Assembly: GCF_003945325.1 (NCBI RefSeq)
Contig: NZ_AP019307.1
Location: 992,001-1,056,000, forward strand
Source of the DNA: Nocardioides baekrokdamisoli
GTDB taxonomy: Bacteria; Actinomycetota; Actinomycetes; Propionibacteriales; Nocardioidaceae
Direction: 5' to 3'
DNA: 64,000 nt
Shown here: one piece after another, positions 53,611 through 63,403 of the stretch
Numbering within the stretch: position 1 is the first letter of the stretch
Layout: every line of letters begins with the position of its first letter
The notes under the pieces: generated by a model
Database searches by the model: none
Told to the model about the DNA's origin: nothing
The model's input: the letters and a program-made list of their open reading frames with translations, nothing else
Translations under genes and position numbers: made by a program

Positions 53611-56600
53611 TCAGACGCGGGTCACCGAGATCGTCGCGGGGTCGCCCTCGCCGACGGACACCTGCGTTCCCTCGGCCGAGTCAGCGACCTCGAATGACGT
53701 CGCCAGCGTCTCCTCGGCGATGAGTTCGGCGTGCGCCTCGGCGGCAGCGCGTACGCCCTCGCCACCGGCGATGGTGAGCGAGATCCGATCCTCGACATTG
53801 AAGCCGGCGTCCTTGCGGGCCTGCTGGATGGCGCGGATCAGGTCGCGCGCCAGACCCTCGGCAGCGAGGTCGGGCGTGACGACTGTGTCGAGCACGATGA
53901 ACGCTCCCCCCGCCATCATGCCGACCGCAACACCTTCGCCGGCGGCGCCGGCTACCGTCTCGAGGGCGTATTCACCCTCCTCGAGCGAGAGTCCTCCGGC
54001 AGTCACGACACCAGCTGCGTCGATCGACCAGTCGCCCGACTTCGAGCCCTGGATCGCCTTCTGGACCTCACGGCCCAGACGCGGACCTGCGGCACGTGCG
54101 TTGACGTTGAGCTTCTGCTCAATGCCGTACGCGGCAGCCTCGGGGGCATCAGCGGCGAGCAGGCGCACCGCCTTGACGTTGACCTCGTCGGCGACGATGT
54201 CCTCGAAGCCGCCGATCGCTGCGCCCACGACCGTGAGGCCGGCGAGCGGGAGCCGGTTGCGGAGCTTCTCGGCCTTGCGGAGAGCCGAGGTCGCGGAGCA
54301 GACGTCGCGGACTGCATCCATGGCTTCGACCAGGGCAGCGTCGGCCGGCAGGTCATCGGCCGACGGGAAGTCGGTCAGGTGCACCGAACGACCACCCGTG
54401 AGCCCCCTCCACATCTCCTCGGCAACCAGCGGCAGCAGCGGCGCCACGGCACGCGCGGTGACCTCAAGCACGGTGTAGAGCGTGTTGAACGCATCCTGAT
54501 CCTCGGACCAGAACCGCTCCCGCGAACGACGGATGTACCAGTTCGTCAGGACGTCGACGAACCGCTGCGTCGCCTCGCAGGCATCAGCGATGGCGTACAC
54601 ATCGCACGCCCCGCGCATCTCCTCGATGAAGACCCGGGTCTTCGCGAGGATGTATTTGTCCAACGGATCGGTCGACGCCGTCGACCACTCGGCGGTGACG
54701 TTGCCCGCGTTGGCGTAGAGCTGGAAGAAGTACCAGCTGTTCCAGAGCGGGATCATCACCTGACGGACCGAGTCGCGGATGCCCTGCTCGGTCACGATCA
54801 GGTTGCCGCCGCGCAAGATCGGCGAGGACATCAGGAACCAGCGCATCGCGTCGGCACCGTCGCGGTCGAAGACCTCGCGTACGTCGGGGTAGTTGCGCAG
54901 TGACTTGGACATCTTGTTGCCGTCCGAGCCGAGCACGATGCCGTGGCTGACACACGTCTGGAAGGCCGGGCGGTCGAAGAGCGCAGTCGCCAGGATGTGC
55001 AGCGTGTAGAACCAGCCACGAGTCTGGCCGATGTATTCGACGATGAAGTCCGCCGGGAAGTGGTGCTCGAACCACTCCTCGTGCTCGAACGGGACGTGGT
55101 TCTGCGCGAAAGACATCGAGCCCGAGTCGAACCACACGTCGAGGACGTCATCGACGCGCCGCATCGTGCTCTGCCCCGTCGGGTCGTCCGGGTTGGGGCG
55201 GGTCAGGTTGTCGATGTACGGACGGTGCAGGTCGGGCTCCCCCGCATCGTTGCGGGGAAGGGTGCCGAAGTCGGCCTCAAGCTGATCGAACGACCCATAG
55301 ACGTCGATCCGCGGGTACGCCTCGTCGTCCGACTTCCACACCGGCACCGGCGAACCCCAGAAGCGGTTGCGGGTGATCGACCAGTCGTGGGCGTTCTCCA
55401 ACCATTTGCCGAACTGGCCGTGCTTGATGTGATCGGGGGTCCAGTCGATGAGCTCGTTGAGCTCGAGCATCCGGGCCTTGATCTTGGTGACCTCGACGAA
55501 CCAGCTCGAGACGCCCTTGTAGATCAGCGGCTGCCGGCAGCGCCAACAGTGCGGGTACGAGTGCTCGTAGGACTCCTGGCGGAGCAGCACCGTGCCGGGC
55601 GTGACCGATCCGGTGCGGTTCTTCAGGTCGGCGATGATCGGCTTGTTGGCCTCGAACACCTGCATCCCGGCGTAGTCGGCGACCGGTGCGGTGAACTTGC
55701 CGTCCTTGGCGACCGGCATCACGGGCGCGATGCCCTCGCGGTCGGTGACCTCCTTGTCGACCTCACCGAAAGCGCCGGCGCTGTGTACGAGCCCGGAACC
55801 GGAATCGGTGGTGACGGCATCATCGGCTGCCACCACACGGAAGGCGTTCTCGTGCCCGCGGTAGTAGCTGAACGGCGGGTCGTAGGTGAGGCCGAGCAGG
55901 TCCTTGCCGAGGCCGCGCCAGGCCACGTTCGGCTCGTCCCCGAGCTCGCGGGCGTACGCGCCGAGGCGAGCCGCGGCGAGGATGAGCCGCTCGCCCTCAT
56001 GAGCCACGACGACGTACTCGATCTCGCTGCCGACCATCACCGCGAGGTTGCTCGGCAGGGTCCACGGCGTCGTGGTCCAGATCAGCAACTTCGCGTCCTG
56101 GAACGGCCCCTCGGTGGTGACGTCGAATCCAACAGTGACGGCGGGGTCCTGACGCATCTTGTAGACGTCGTCGTCCATCCGCAGCTCGTGGTTCGAGAGC
56201 GGGGTCTCGTCGTTCCAGCAGTAGGGCAGGACGCGGAAGCCCTCGTACACGAGACCCTTGTCGAAGAGTTCCTTGAACGCCCAGATGACCGACTCCATGT
56301 AGTCGGGCCGGAAGGTCTTGTAGTCGTTGTCGAAGTCGACCCAGCGCGCCTGGCGAGTGACGTAGTCCTGCCAGACGTCGGCGTACTTCATCACTGATTC
56401 GCGACATGCGGCGTTGAAGACGTCGATGCCCATCTCGACGATCTCGTCGGTGGTCTTGATGTCGAGTTGGCGCATCGCCTCGAGCTCGGCCGGCAGACCG
56501 TGGGTGTCCCAGCCGAAGCGGCGCTCGACGCGCTTGCCCTTCATCGTCTGGTAGCGCGGGACGATGTCCTTGACGTAACCCGTGAGCAGGTGGCCGTAGT

Positions 56601-56826
56601 GCGGCAACCCGTTGGCGAATGGCGGGCCGTCGTAGAAGACGAACTCGTTGTCACCGTTGGTGCCGGCGTCGCGCTGGTCGATGCTCGCCTGGAACGTGCC
56701 GTCCTGCTTCCAGAACTCGAGGACTCGCTCCTCGATCTCCGGGAACCGAGGGCTCGCCGGGACGGAGCCAGTGGGGTCGGTGGTGACCTTCGGGTAGACG
56801 GCGTCCTTCATGGGTGAGGTACTCAT
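53611..56826 (-). CDS. ileS: Isoleucyl-tRNA synthetase
   Basis: A 1071-residue class I synthetase. HIGH motif variant is PHYGH in [21 protein letters not shown] is in [10 protein letters not shown], and a large CP1 editing domain lies between them. The C-terminal anticodon-binding region is of the eukaryote-like IleS2 length. Start ATG 56826 ([10 protein letters not shown]), behind a T-box riboswitch. It charges tRNA-Ile. Confidence 0.97.
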   Translation of the reverse strand: MSTSPMKDAVYPKVTTDPTGSVPASPRFPEIEERVLEFWKQDGTFQASIDQRDAGTNGDNEFVFYDGPPFANGLPHYGHLLTGYVKDIVPRYQTMKGKRVERRFGWDTHGLPAELEAMRQLDIKTTDEIVEMGIDVFNAACRESVMKYADVWQDYVTRQARWVDFDNDYKTFRPDYMESVIWAFKELFDKGLVYEGFRVLPYCWNDETPLSNHELRMDDDVYKMRQDPAVTVGFDVTTEGPFQDAKLLIWTTTPWTLPSNLAVMVGSEIEYVVVAHEGERLILAAARLGAYARELGDEPNVAWRGLGKDLLGLTYDPPFSYYRGHENAFRVVAADDAVTTDSGSGLVHSAGAFGEVDKEVTDREGIAPVMPVAKDGKFTAPVADYAGMQVFEANKPIIADLKNRTGSVTPGTVLLRQESYEHSYPHCWRCRQPLIYKGVSSWFVEVTKIKARMLELNELIDWTPDHIKHGQFGKWLENAHDWSITRNRFWGSPVPVWKSDDEAYPRIDVYGSFDQLEADFGTLPRNDAGEPDLHRPYIDNLTRPNPDDPTGQSTMRRVDDVLDVWFDSGSMSFAQNHVPFEHEEWFEHHFPADFIVEYIGQTRGWFYTLHILATALFDRPAFQTCVSHGIVLGSDGNKMSKSLRNYPDVREVFDRDGADAMRWFLMSSPILRGGNLIVTEQGIRDSVRQVMIPLWNSWYFFQLYANAGNVTAEWSTASTDPLDKYILAKTRVFIEEMRGACDVYAIADACEATQRFVDVLTNWYIRRSRERFWSEDQDAFNTLYTVLEVTARAVAPLLPLVAEEMWRGLTGGRSVHLTDFPSADDLPADAALVEAMDAVRDVCSATSALRKAEKLRNRLPLAGLTVVGAAIGGFEDIVADEVNVKAVRLLAADAPEAAAYGIEQKLNVNARAAGPRLGREVQKAIQGSKSGDWSIDAAGVVTAGGLSLEEGEYALETVAGAAGEGVAVGMMAGGAFIVLDTVVTPDLAAEGLARDLIRAIQQARKDAGFNVEDRISLTIAGGEGVRAAAEAHAELIAEETLATSFEVADSAEGTQVSVGEGDPATISVTRV

Positions 56827-57021
56827 GTGCGGTGGCACTCCTGCAGTCGAAACACCGTATTGGTGCAAACAGTGGGCTGCGAGGACGGATTGCTCCGCGG
56901 TACCACCTCGCTTGCCGACCGAGGTCGACCGCTCTGTGACGGCTGTGACGGGCCACCCGTCCGGTTCTACTTGCCGAGGCGTTCTTCCGGAAGCTCGCCG
57001 CTGATGACGGCTCTGACGCTG
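56827..57021 (-). promoter_or_regulatory. T-box riboswitch of ileS, translational type
   Basis: The minus-strand leader contains the T-box core GAGGTGGTACCGCGG (about 56896-56912), whose TGGT bulge pairs with the 3' end of uncharged tRNA. A likely specifier ATC (isoleucine) is at 57003-57005, and a short stem I with an AGTAGA S-turn follows. Near the ATG, GGAGTGCCACC contains the ribosome site (GGAG) and a CCACC that can pair with the T-box GGTGG, so folding would hide or free the site. There is no terminator hairpin, which fits the translational T-boxes known upstream of actinobacterial ileS. A TACTCT -10 lies at 57029-57034. Confidence 0.9.
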
Positions 57022-57028
57022 TGCGCCC

Positions 57029-57034
57029 AGAGTA
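57029..57034 (-). promoter_or_regulatory. ileS -10 element
   Basis: Minus-strand TACTCT, 7 bases before the likely first base of the T-box leader. No clear -35. The rest of 57035-57176 shows no gene or motif I can name. Confidence 0.45.
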
Positions 57035-57176
57035 CGCGAGCGGGCACAGCCACGCGAACCGGTTGCGTCCCGCCACTTCCGCGGTTCGCGTACGGATTGA
57101 GCACACCCACAGTGCCGAATCCACACCTCAAGCGCAGGACGGTCCTCACGAGAGCCGCTGGTTCCCGCCCTGCCGG

Positions 57177-57182
57177 TAACCT
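57177..57182 (+). promoter_or_regulatory. dapD -10 element, leaderless start
   Basis: TAACCT followed by 8 bases and the dapD GTG at 57191. Confidence 0.45.
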
Positions 57183-57190
57183 TGGCCAAC

Positions 57191-58129
57191 GTGACTCGCA
57201 CCGCCTGGGGCTACGGCCTGACCACGTTCGCCTCCGACACTGGTTCTGAACAACCCGCCGTCCTCGACGTGTGGTTCCCGATCCCGGCGCTGGGCGATGC
57301 CCCGACCAGCGCAGTGGCTCCGGCCGAGTTGACCGCCCTCGAAGGGCCCGACGACCTGCGGGGCGTCACCCGCAAGGTCGAGCTCGTCACCGCGGACCTC
57401 GACAGCGCTCCCACGAGCACCCAGGACGTCTGGCTCCGCCTGCATCTGCTCTCCCACCGCCTGGTCCAGCCGCACGGCCAGAACCTCGACGGCGTCTTCG
57501 GCCTGCTCACCAACGTGGTGTGGACCAGCGCCGGCCCGTGCGCGGTGGAGAACTTCGAACTCACCCGCGCGCGGCTGAAGTCCGCCGGCAACGTGGCCGT
57601 GTACGGCGTCGACAAGTTCCCCCGGATGGTCGACTACGTGATGCCCACGGGCGTACGCATTGCCGACGCCGACCGGGTCCGCCTCGGCGCTCACCTCGCT
57701 GAAGGCACCACAGTCATGCACGAAGGCTTCTGCAACTTCAACGCCGGCACGCTGGGCACCTCGATGGTGGAGGGCCGGATCAGCGCCGGCGTCGTCGTCG
57801 GTGACGGCTCGGACATCGGCGGCGGTGCCTCGATCATGGGCACCTTGTCCGGCGGCGGCAAGCAGGTGATCTCGATCGGCGAGCGCTGTCTGCTGGGCGC
57901 CAACTCCGGTATCGGGATCAGCCTCGGCAACGACTGCGTCGTCGAAGCCGGTGCGTACGTCACCGCCGGCACGAAGGTGCGTCTCGCAGACGGCAGCACG
58001 ATCAAGGCTGCCGAACTCTCGGGCGCGAGCAACGTGCTGTTCCGCCGGAACTCCGTGTCCGGTGCCATGGAGGCTGTTGCGTGGAAGGGTGAGGGCATCA
58101 CCCTCAACGCCGCGCTGCACGCGAACTGA
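57191..58129 (+). CDS. dapD: Tetrahydrodipicolinate N-succinyltransferase
   Basis: A 312-residue DapD of the actinobacterial type. The C-terminal half is a left-handed beta-helix of hexapeptide repeats ([35 protein letters not shown]). It transfers succinyl from succinyl-CoA in the DAP pathway. GTG start; a TTG three codons earlier is possible. It overlaps the next gene by one base (TGATG), and dapC and dapE lie nearby. Confidence 0.96.
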   Translation: MTRTAWGYGLTTFASDTGSEQPAVLDVWFPIPALGDAPTSAVAPAELTALEGPDDLRGVTRKVELVTADLDSAPTSTQDVWLRLHLLSHRLVQPHGQNLDGVFGLLTNVVWTSAGPCAVENFELTRARLKSAGNVAVYGVDKFPRMVDYVMPTGVRIADADRVRLGAHLAEGTTVMHEGFCNFNAGTLGTSMVEGRISAGVVVGDGSDIGGGASIMGTLSGGGKQVISIGERCLLGANSGIGISLGNDCVVEAGAYVTAGTKVRLADGSTIKAAELSGASNVLFRRNSVSGAMEAVAWKGEGITLNAALHAN

Positions 58130-58965
58130 TGCGCCGGCTCGTCATCGCAGCGGTGGTCGTCGCCGCGCTCGCCTTCGGCGGCACCAAACTGTGGCAGGCC
58201 CTCAGCAAGCCGTTCGGTGACATCCTCGGGGCCTCGCCACAGTGCACGGCGACGATCGACACCGGCTCCGCCAGCCTCACCCCCGAACAGACGGAGAACG
58301 CCGCCGTGATCACGGCCGTCGCCGTCCGCCGCGGCCTGCCGGCCCGGGCGGTGACGATCGCTCTCGCGACGGCGATGCAGGAGTCGAAGCTCCGCAACCT
58401 CAACTACGGCGACAGCGACTCGCTCGGGCTGTTCCAACAGCGGCCGTCGATGGGCTGGGGCACCGCCGCCCAGATCACCAACCCGGTGTATTCCGCGAAC
58501 GCGTTCTACAACGCGCTGATCAAGATTCAGGGCTACCAGACCAGACCGATCGGCGAGGTCGCCCAAGCTGTGCAGCACAGTGCCGACGTGTCCAGCGGGC
58601 CCTCGTACGCCCAGCACGAACAGGACGCGCGGGCCTTTGCCTCAACGATGACCGGCTATTCGCCGCACGGGCTGAACTGCCAACTCGAGACGCCGACGAC
58701 GTCGCACCCGAAGACGGCGACTGCCGAAGTCGACTCGTTCTTCGGTGCGTTCACCGGCACGGCACTGACGCACGGGACCACTGCGACGTTCCCGATCACC
58801 GGAACGCCCACGCAGGGCTGGTCGGTCGCGGCCTACCTCGTCGCCCAGGCTCAGCGGATCGGCATCCTGCAGGTGTCGTGGGACGGCTGGTCGTGGACGC
58901 CGGGCGGCGGCTGGAAGCAGTCGGACGCCAGTACGGTCGGCGTCGTCGCGTTGATGGCCGGCTGA
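58129..58965 (+). CDS. Membrane-anchored lysozyme-like (transglycosylase-type) protein
   Basis: A 278-residue protein with an N-terminal signal-anchor (RLVIAAVVVAALAFGGT). A lysozyme-like domain in about residues 50-150 has the catalytic-type Glu in AMQESKLRNLNYGDSDS and the segment LGLFQQRPSMGWGTAAQI, common in actinobacterial peptidoglycan hydrolases. The C-terminal 80 residues are unknown. Databases often name relatives 'heavy metal transporter', probably wrongly. It is coupled to dapD, linking DAP synthesis to wall turnover. Confidence 0.78.
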   Translation: MRRLVIAAVVVAALAFGGTKLWQALSKPFGDILGASPQCTATIDTGSASLTPEQTENAAVITAVAVRRGLPARAVTIALATAMQESKLRNLNYGDSDSLGLFQQRPSMGWGTAAQITNPVYSANAFYNALIKIQGYQTRPIGEVAQAVQHSADVSSGPSYAQHEQDARAFASTMTGYSPHGLNCQLETPTTSHPKTATAEVDSFFGAFTGTALTHGTTATFPITGTPTQGWSVAAYLVAQAQRIGILQVSWDGWSWTPGGGWKQSDASTVGVVALMAG

Positions 58966-58971
58966 CGCCGG

Positions 58972-60066
58972 TCAGGCCGTCAGGCGGGCGACCGCGGCGT
59001 CGATCCGCTCGTCGGTTGCCGTGATGGCGATGCGTACGTGCTGCCGGCCGGCGGTGCCATAGAACTCACCGGGCGCGACCAGGATGCCCAGGTCAGCCAG
59101 GTCGCCGACGGTCTTCCAGCAGTCCTCACCTCGGGTCGACCACAGGTAGAGCGCCGCCTCGGAGTGGTCGACGGTGAAGCCTGCGCGCTCGAGCGCCGCC
59201 TTCAGACGCGTACGCCGGGCCGCGTAGCGGGCATGCTGCTCCGCAGCGTGGGCGTCGTCGGCGTACACCGCCGTCATCACCTGCTGGACCGGGCCGGGCA
59301 CGATCAAGCCGAGGTTCTTGCGTACGGCAAGTAGTTCTGCGATCACCCCGGCATCGCCGGCGACGAAGCCGGCTCGGTAGCCGGCGAGGTTGGAGCGCTT
59401 CGACAGCGAATGCACCACCAGGATGCCGTCCGCCGAACCGCCCGAGATCGACGGGTGCAGGACCGAGATCGTCTCGCCCTCCCAGACGCAGTCGAGGTAG
59501 CACTCATCGGAGACGAGCAGCACCCCGCGCTCCCGGCACCAGTCGACGACCTTCTTGAGGTGGTCAGCCGGCAGGATGCGGCCCGTGGGATTGGACGGGC
59601 TGTTGAGCCAGAGCACCTTCGGGGTCTGCGGGCCGAGCGCGGTCAGCGAATCTGCGGCGATGCCAGTCGCGCCCGCGAGCGCAGCGCCGACCTCGTACGT
59701 CGGGTAGGCAGCCTCCGGGAAGACCACCAGGTCGCCCTCACCGATGCCGAGGTGCAGCGCGAGCTGGGCGATCAGTTCCTTGGTCCCGATGACGGGAAGC
59801 ACCTGATCGAGACCGAGGCCTGTGACGTCGTGGACGCGGGCGAACCAGTCGATGACCGCCTGGCGGGTCTCGGTCAACCCGATCGTCGTCGGGTAGCCGG
59901 GCCAGTCGGCAGCGTCGCGCAGCGCCTGCTTGGCGACCTCAGGCGTCGGATCGACCGGCGTGCCGATCGAGAGATCGACGATGCCGTCGGGGTGCGAGCG
60001 TGCCGTCGCCGCGTACGCAGTGAGCTTGTCCCAGGGAAAGTCGGGAAGCTTGTCAGAGACCTTCAC
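58972..60066 (-). CDS. dapC: Succinyldiaminopimelate transaminase
   Basis: A 364-residue class I/II PLP aminotransferase. The PLP Lys is in HSLSKRSNLAGYRAG, and NSPSNPTGR is the usual substrate loop. In actinobacteria DapC is next to fdxC (Rv1177-Rv1178), as here. GTG at 60066 with a strong GAGGAGG site. It converges on the lysozyme-like gene with a 6-base gap. Confidence 0.95.
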   Translation of the reverse strand: MKVSDKLPDFPWDKLTAYAATARSHPDGIVDLSIGTPVDPTPEVAKQALRDAADWPGYPTTIGLTETRQAVIDWFARVHDVTGLGLDQVLPVIGTKELIAQLALHLGIGEGDLVVFPEAAYPTYEVGAALAGATGIAADSLTALGPQTPKVLWLNSPSNPTGRILPADHLKKVVDWCRERGVLLVSDECYLDCVWEGETISVLHPSISGGSADGILVVHSLSKRSNLAGYRAGFVAGDAGVIAELLAVRKNLGLIVPGPVQQVMTAVYADDAHAAEQHARYAARRTRLKAALERAGFTVDHSEAALYLWSTRGEDCWKTVGDLADLGILVAPGEFYGTAGRQHVRIAITATDERIDAAVARLTA

Positions 60067-60101
60067 GGTCCCTCCTCGAGGTCGTGGCCCCGAGTCCGGG
60101 A

Positions 60102-60437
60102 TCAGTGGGCTTCTTGGTTCTGCGGAGGCAGGGCGGCGATCATCGGGTGGTCGAGCTTGCTGGTCTGCTCGATCATCTTCGCGGCACCGCCCGGCGAACC
60201 GAGCGCGTCGAAGAAGTTCACGTTGGCCGCGTAGTAGTCCTTCCACTGCGCGGGCGTGTCGTCCTCGTAGTAGATCGCCTCGACGGGGCAGACCGGCTCG
60301 CAGGCGCCACAGTCCACGCACTCATCCGGGTGGATGTAGAGCATGCGGTCGCCCTCGTAGATGCAGTCCACGGGACACTCGTCGACGCAGGCACGGTCCT
60401 TGACGTCGACACACGGCTGAGCAATGACGTAGGTCAT
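60102..60437 (-). CDS. fdxC: Ferredoxin, 7Fe type
   Basis: A 111-residue ferredoxin with the full Cys set: Cys9, Cys17, Cys21, Cys25 and Cys40, Cys43, Cys46, Cys50, each cluster ending in CP. This matches the [3Fe-4S][4Fe-4S] FdxA/FdxC type. ATG lies 7 bases after TAAGAT, so leaderless. dapC follows after 35 bases. Confidence 0.97.
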   Translation of the reverse strand: MTYVIAQPCVDVKDRACVDECPVDCIYEGDRMLYIHPDECVDCGACEPVCPVEAIYYEDDTPAQWKDYYAANVNFFDALGSPGGAAKMIEQTSKLDHPMIAALPPQNQEAH

Positions 60438-60444
60438 GGCAGGG

Positions 60445-60454
60445 ATCTTAATGT
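60445..60454. promoter_or_regulatory. Overlapping divergent -10 elements of fdxC and the SH3-like gene
   Basis: Minus-strand TAAGAT (60445-60450) serves fdxC (ATG 7 bases on). Plus-strand TAATGT (60449-60454) serves the SH3-like gene (GTG 6 bases on). The two share base pairs 60449-60450, and the start codons are 23 bases apart. Confidence 0.55.
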
Positions 60455-60460
60455 GTCCCT

Positions 60461-60739
60461 GTGGTGAACCTGCCCCCCACTCCCCTCCTCGGACCTGACT
60501 GTGTCGGACTCCGGGTCGTCGTCCGCTCGATCGTGCCCGGCGAGACCGGGCCGACCGGGGGTCCGGCCTTCACTGATGTCATCGGGATCTGCACGGAATG
60601 GACCGACCAGGACTGCGTGATCACCCGGTCAACCGGCGAGGTCGTTCGGGTCCCCCGGGCGCTGATCGTGGCCGGCAAGCCGGCGCCGGCGTTTGAGCGG
60701 AAACGTCGCGATGCTGGCACTGAGCGCGATCAGCCCTAG
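60461..60739 (+). CDS. Small SH3-like protein (related to the N-terminal domain of Rv0428c-type acetyltransferases)
   Basis: A 92-residue protein. The core (GLRVVVRSIVPG, FTDVIGICTEWTDQDCVITRSTGEVVRVPRALIV) looks like the small beta-barrel domain found at the start of Rv0428c-type GNAT acetyltransferases, here alone without the GNAT domain. GTG at 60461, leaderless. The 3' end overlaps the convergent DUF6113 gene by 111 bases. Confidence 0.68.
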   Translation: MVNLPPTPLLGPDCVGLRVVVRSIVPGETGPTGGPAFTDVIGICTEWTDQDCVITRSTGEVVRVPRALIVAGKPAPAFERKRRDAGTERDQP

Positions 60740-61021
60740 TCCGAGCACCGCATAGCCCGTCGTCGTCGAGCCCACCAGATATCCACCGGCCGACGTCGGT
60801 GTCACGGCCAGCGCGAGCACGACCATCCAGCCCAGCGCGTACGGCACCCGTCCGCGTACGCCCGCGGGCAGGGCCCAGAGCGTCGACCCGGTGGCGACAC
60901 CGGCGAGGACCAGGGTCCAGGTGAGGTCATGGAGTACGACCGCGGCCGCCGCCGTCACCAGGCCGAGCGTCAGGGCAGCCAGCGCAAGCACGAACCTCAG
61001 CAGCGCCGGAACGAGCTTCAC
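60629..61021 (-). CDS. DUF6113 membrane protein (Rv1171-like)
   Basis: A 130-residue protein with four predicted transmembrane helices and a basic C-terminal tail (PLKRRRRLAGHDQRPGD). The family is of unknown function and sits after mshB, as Rv1171 does in M. tuberculosis. ATG at 61021 overlaps the mshB stop. The C-terminal tail is encoded opposite the SH3-like gene. Confidence 0.82.
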   Translation of the reverse strand: MKLVPALLRFVLALAALTLGLVTAAAAVVLHDLTWTLVLAGVATGSTLWALPAGVRGRVPYALGWMVVLALAVTPTSAGGYLVGSTTTGYAVLGLGLIALSASIATFPLKRRRRLAGHDQRPGDPNDLAG

Positions 61022-61920
61022 ACGAGACCTGCGAACAGGTCGGCCTCCAGCCCGTCATCCCCGACCGGACCACGCGTGCCGTGCGCGAGCGTGTAGTACT
61101 CCTCGCCCCAGCCGCCGTCGCCGAGTGCGTCGCTGCGCTGGAAGAACGGGCCGTCCGCCGCCACCTGGGTCGGGTACGCACGCAACGCATCCAGCTTCTT
61201 CTCGGTCATCTCCCGCGCGTCGACGCGCGCCGCCAGGTCCTCGTCGGGGCTGGCCATCATCAGGATCATCGACAGGAAGCCCGGGTCCTCGCCGCCTGCC
61301 TGGAGCGTGTCGATCGCCCGCTGGATCGAGGTCTGCGACAGCGCCGTCCAGTAGAGCTTGCTGACGTCCCACGCCTCACCGAGATCGCGACGATGAGCAG
61401 CCACCCGGGCCAGTGCGGTGCCGAGCATGGACACCCGGTGGGCCTGGATGTGGTCGGGGTGGCCGTAGCCGCCGAACGGGTTGTAGGTGACGACGACCTG
61501 CGGCTTCACCTCGCGGATGATCTGCACCAGGTCGTCCGCGGCCTTGCCGAGATCGGCGTTCCAGAAGGCGTTGTGGTGGGTGTCGTCGGCCGGGATCGCG
61601 TACCCCTCGTCGTGCCATTGCATGCCCGAGTCACGGTACGTCCCGAAGCCACCGAGCCAGCGGTGGTCGGTGACACCGAGGACCTTCATCGCGTCGGCGA
61701 TCTCACCGCGGCGGTGCTCGCCGAGTCGGTCCTCCTGATCTGCGGCCAGGTACGCCAGCTCGGGGACGAGGACCTCGCCCATCTCCCCGGCCGTGCACGT
61801 CACCAGGGTGACGCCGCGGCCCATCGACACGTACTTGGCCATCGTGGCGCCGGTACCGATCGATTCGTCATCGGGGTGGGCGTGGACCAGGAGGAGGCGC
61901 TGCTGCGCGGCGTCAGTCAC
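61018..61920 (-). CDS. mshB: MshB, GlcNAc-inositol deacetylase
   Basis: A 300-residue zinc deacetylase of mycothiol synthesis, removing acetyl from GlcNAc-Ins. Zinc and catalytic motifs are AHPDDE (residues 14-19) and GHPDH. Length and sequence match MshB rather than the conjugate amidase Mca, which is similar. It shows the host makes mycothiol. Confidence 0.93.
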   Translation of the reverse strand: MTDAAQQRLLLVHAHPDDESIGTGATMAKYVSMGRGVTLVTCTAGEMGEVLVPELAYLAADQEDRLGEHRRGEIADAMKVLGVTDHRWLGGFGTYRDSGMQWHDEGYAIPADDTHHNAFWNADLGKAADDLVQIIREVKPQVVVTYNPFGGYGHPDHIQAHRVSMLGTALARVAAHRRDLGEAWDVSKLYWTALSQTSIQRAIDTLQAGGEDPGFLSMILMMASPDEDLAARVDAREMTEKKLDALRAYPTQVAADGPFFQRSDALGDGGWGEEYYTLAHGTRGPVGDDGLEADLFAGLV

Positions 61921-61929
61921 GCGGTCAGC

Positions 61930-62595
61930 CTACTGGGGCCGCTTGATCCGTTTCGGCGCCACCGGAAGGACCAGCGGTGTGACCTTCGGCGGCTCGGGCA
62001 GATCGAGCCAGCCGTCGTACTGCTCGACGAGCATCTCGACCATGATCTGCGGGGCATCGCTGACGACGGCCCACGGCTGGTCCTCCTCGTCGTCCTCCCC
62101 TTGATACCGCTCGCGGACGATGTCGGCCGTCCAGCCGTCGCGCGTCAGCCTCTCCGCCACCGCGATCGCGTCCTGCTCGTCGAACAGGATCGCCCGGGTC
62201 AGCGGTCCGCTGAGGGCTTCGCGGACGTACACGAGGAAGGGCCGGTCGGCCTCGACCCACTCGACCGATTCCAGATCGTCGAGCGCGAGCCACCGGATCG
62301 CGTCGTGCACGTGCGGGTGTGGTTCGCCCTCGATGATGCGGGCCAACGCCGTCCGCATCTGCCACCGCTCGCCGATGTCGACGGTCAGTGGGAACCAGTC
62401 GCCGACGCGGATGCGTACGCCCAACTCCTCGTGGATCTCGCGGGCGAGCGCCTCGTCGAAGCTCTCACCCTCGTCCACCTTGCCGCCGGGGAACTCCCAC
62501 AGCCCCTTGAGGTGGGCGGGTTCGGTGCGACGGGCGGCCAGAACCGTGCCCGCGTGCAGGATTGCGGCCCCGACCACGGGCGTACGCGCGCTCAC
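61930..62595 (-). CDS. Nudix hydrolase, MutT type with C-terminal extension
   Basis: A 221-residue protein. The Nudix box, starting [16 protein letters not shown] and ending EIHEELGV, matches Gx5Ex7REUXEEXGU. MutT-type enzymes clean oxidised dGTP. A C-terminal extension of about 90 residues (from [10 protein letters not shown]) is unusual for MutT and ends in a basic tail. GTG start at 62595. mshB follows after 9 bases. Confidence 0.9.
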   Translation of the reverse strand: MSARTPVVGAAILHAGTVLAARRTEPAHLKGLWEFPGGKVDEGESFDEALAREIHEELGVRIRVGDWFPLTVDIGERWQMRTALARIIEGEPHPHVHDAIRWLALDDLESVEWVEADRPFLVYVREALSGPLTRAILFDEQDAIAVAERLTRDGWTADIVRERYQGEDDEEDQPWAVVSDAPQIMVEMLVEQYDGWLDLPEPPKVTPLVLPVAPKRIKRPQ

Positions 62596-62666
62596 CGTGG
62601 TCTCAGCGTCAGGGCGGTGCGGCGGTCGCACTCCAAAGCGGTCCTCACATCTGGCAACCTATCGCC

Positions 62667-63023
62667 ATGGCCTCTCGTACTCCCGACCACGTCTACGACG
62701 TCGGAGACGAGCCCGATCCGCGGTTCTCGCTGGCGAACGAACGCACGTTCCTGGCGTGGGTACGCACCGCGATGGCGCTGATGGCCGGCGGTCTCGCGCT
62801 GCACTCGTTGAACGTCGTGCACACCGAATGGCTGCGGACAACGGTGGCTCTGGCCCTGCTGCTCCTCGGCGCCGGCTGCACCTGCGCCGCGTACCTCCGG
62901 TGGCGGAAGGTCGAGCGCGCGATGCGCCTGCGGGAACCGCTGCCGCGCTTCACCCTCGGGCTCTGGATGACCGCGGCGGTCGTGGTCATCGCGCTTGCCC
63001 TGGCCGTGGTGATGGCGCTCTGA
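62667..63023 (+). CDS. DUF202 membrane protein
   Basis: A 118-residue protein with three predicted transmembrane helices. The RFSLANERTFLAWVRTAMALMAGG segment is the DUF202 (YidH-like) signature. The function is unknown. Its stop overlaps the next start (TGATG), so the two are coupled. Confidence 0.88.
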   Translation: MASRTPDHVYDVGDEPDPRFSLANERTFLAWVRTAMALMAGGLALHSLNVVHTEWLRTTVALALLLLGAGCTCAAYLRWRKVERAMRLREPLPRFTLGLWMTAAVVVIALALAVVMAL

Positions 63024-63403
63024 TGGGGATCGTGACCCGGATCAAGGAAGACCTCGGCCTGCCGATCACCAGCCTGACGGTGCGCATCACCGACACCGCG
63101 CTCGGCTCTCCGGCGGCCGGAGTCCACCTGACCCTCTCCGCACCGGACGGGCACGGGCTGAACGGGCGGACCGATGAGTTCGGGAGCGCCCGCGTCGATG
63201 ACGGGCTGATTCCCGGCTCGTACGCCGTCGTGCTCGAGGCCGGCAAGTGGTTCGCGGCCCACAACCGGCCATGCGGATACGGCGACATCGTGATCAACGT
63301 CGAGGTCAGCACGGGCGCTGCACACGACGTCACGGTGAGCCTGGCGGGCTTCGCGTACTCGATCACCCTGGAGCCGAACGCGTACCAGCCTCCCGCGAGC
63401 TAA
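63023..63403 (+). CDS. Transthyretin/HIUase-like protein lacking catalytic residues
   Basis: A 126-residue protein that follows the pattern of 5-hydroxyisourate hydrolase: TDTALGSPAAGVHLTLS, GRTDEFG and LEAGKWFAAHNRP...VEV. Arg49 (GRT) is kept. Key residues differ: the N-terminal His of HVLDT is Arg21, the C-terminal His is Asp102 by my alignment, and the terminal YRGS is absent (ends YQPPAS). It may have lost uricolytic activity. It is coupled to the DUF202 gene; its stop overlaps the convergent DUF1275 stop. Confidence 0.72.
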   Translation: MGIVTRIKEDLGLPITSLTVRITDTALGSPAAGVHLTLSAPDGHGLNGRTDEFGSARVDDGLIPGSYAVVLEAGKWFAAHNRPCGYGDIVINVEVSTGAAHDVTVSLAGFAYSITLEPNAYQPPAS

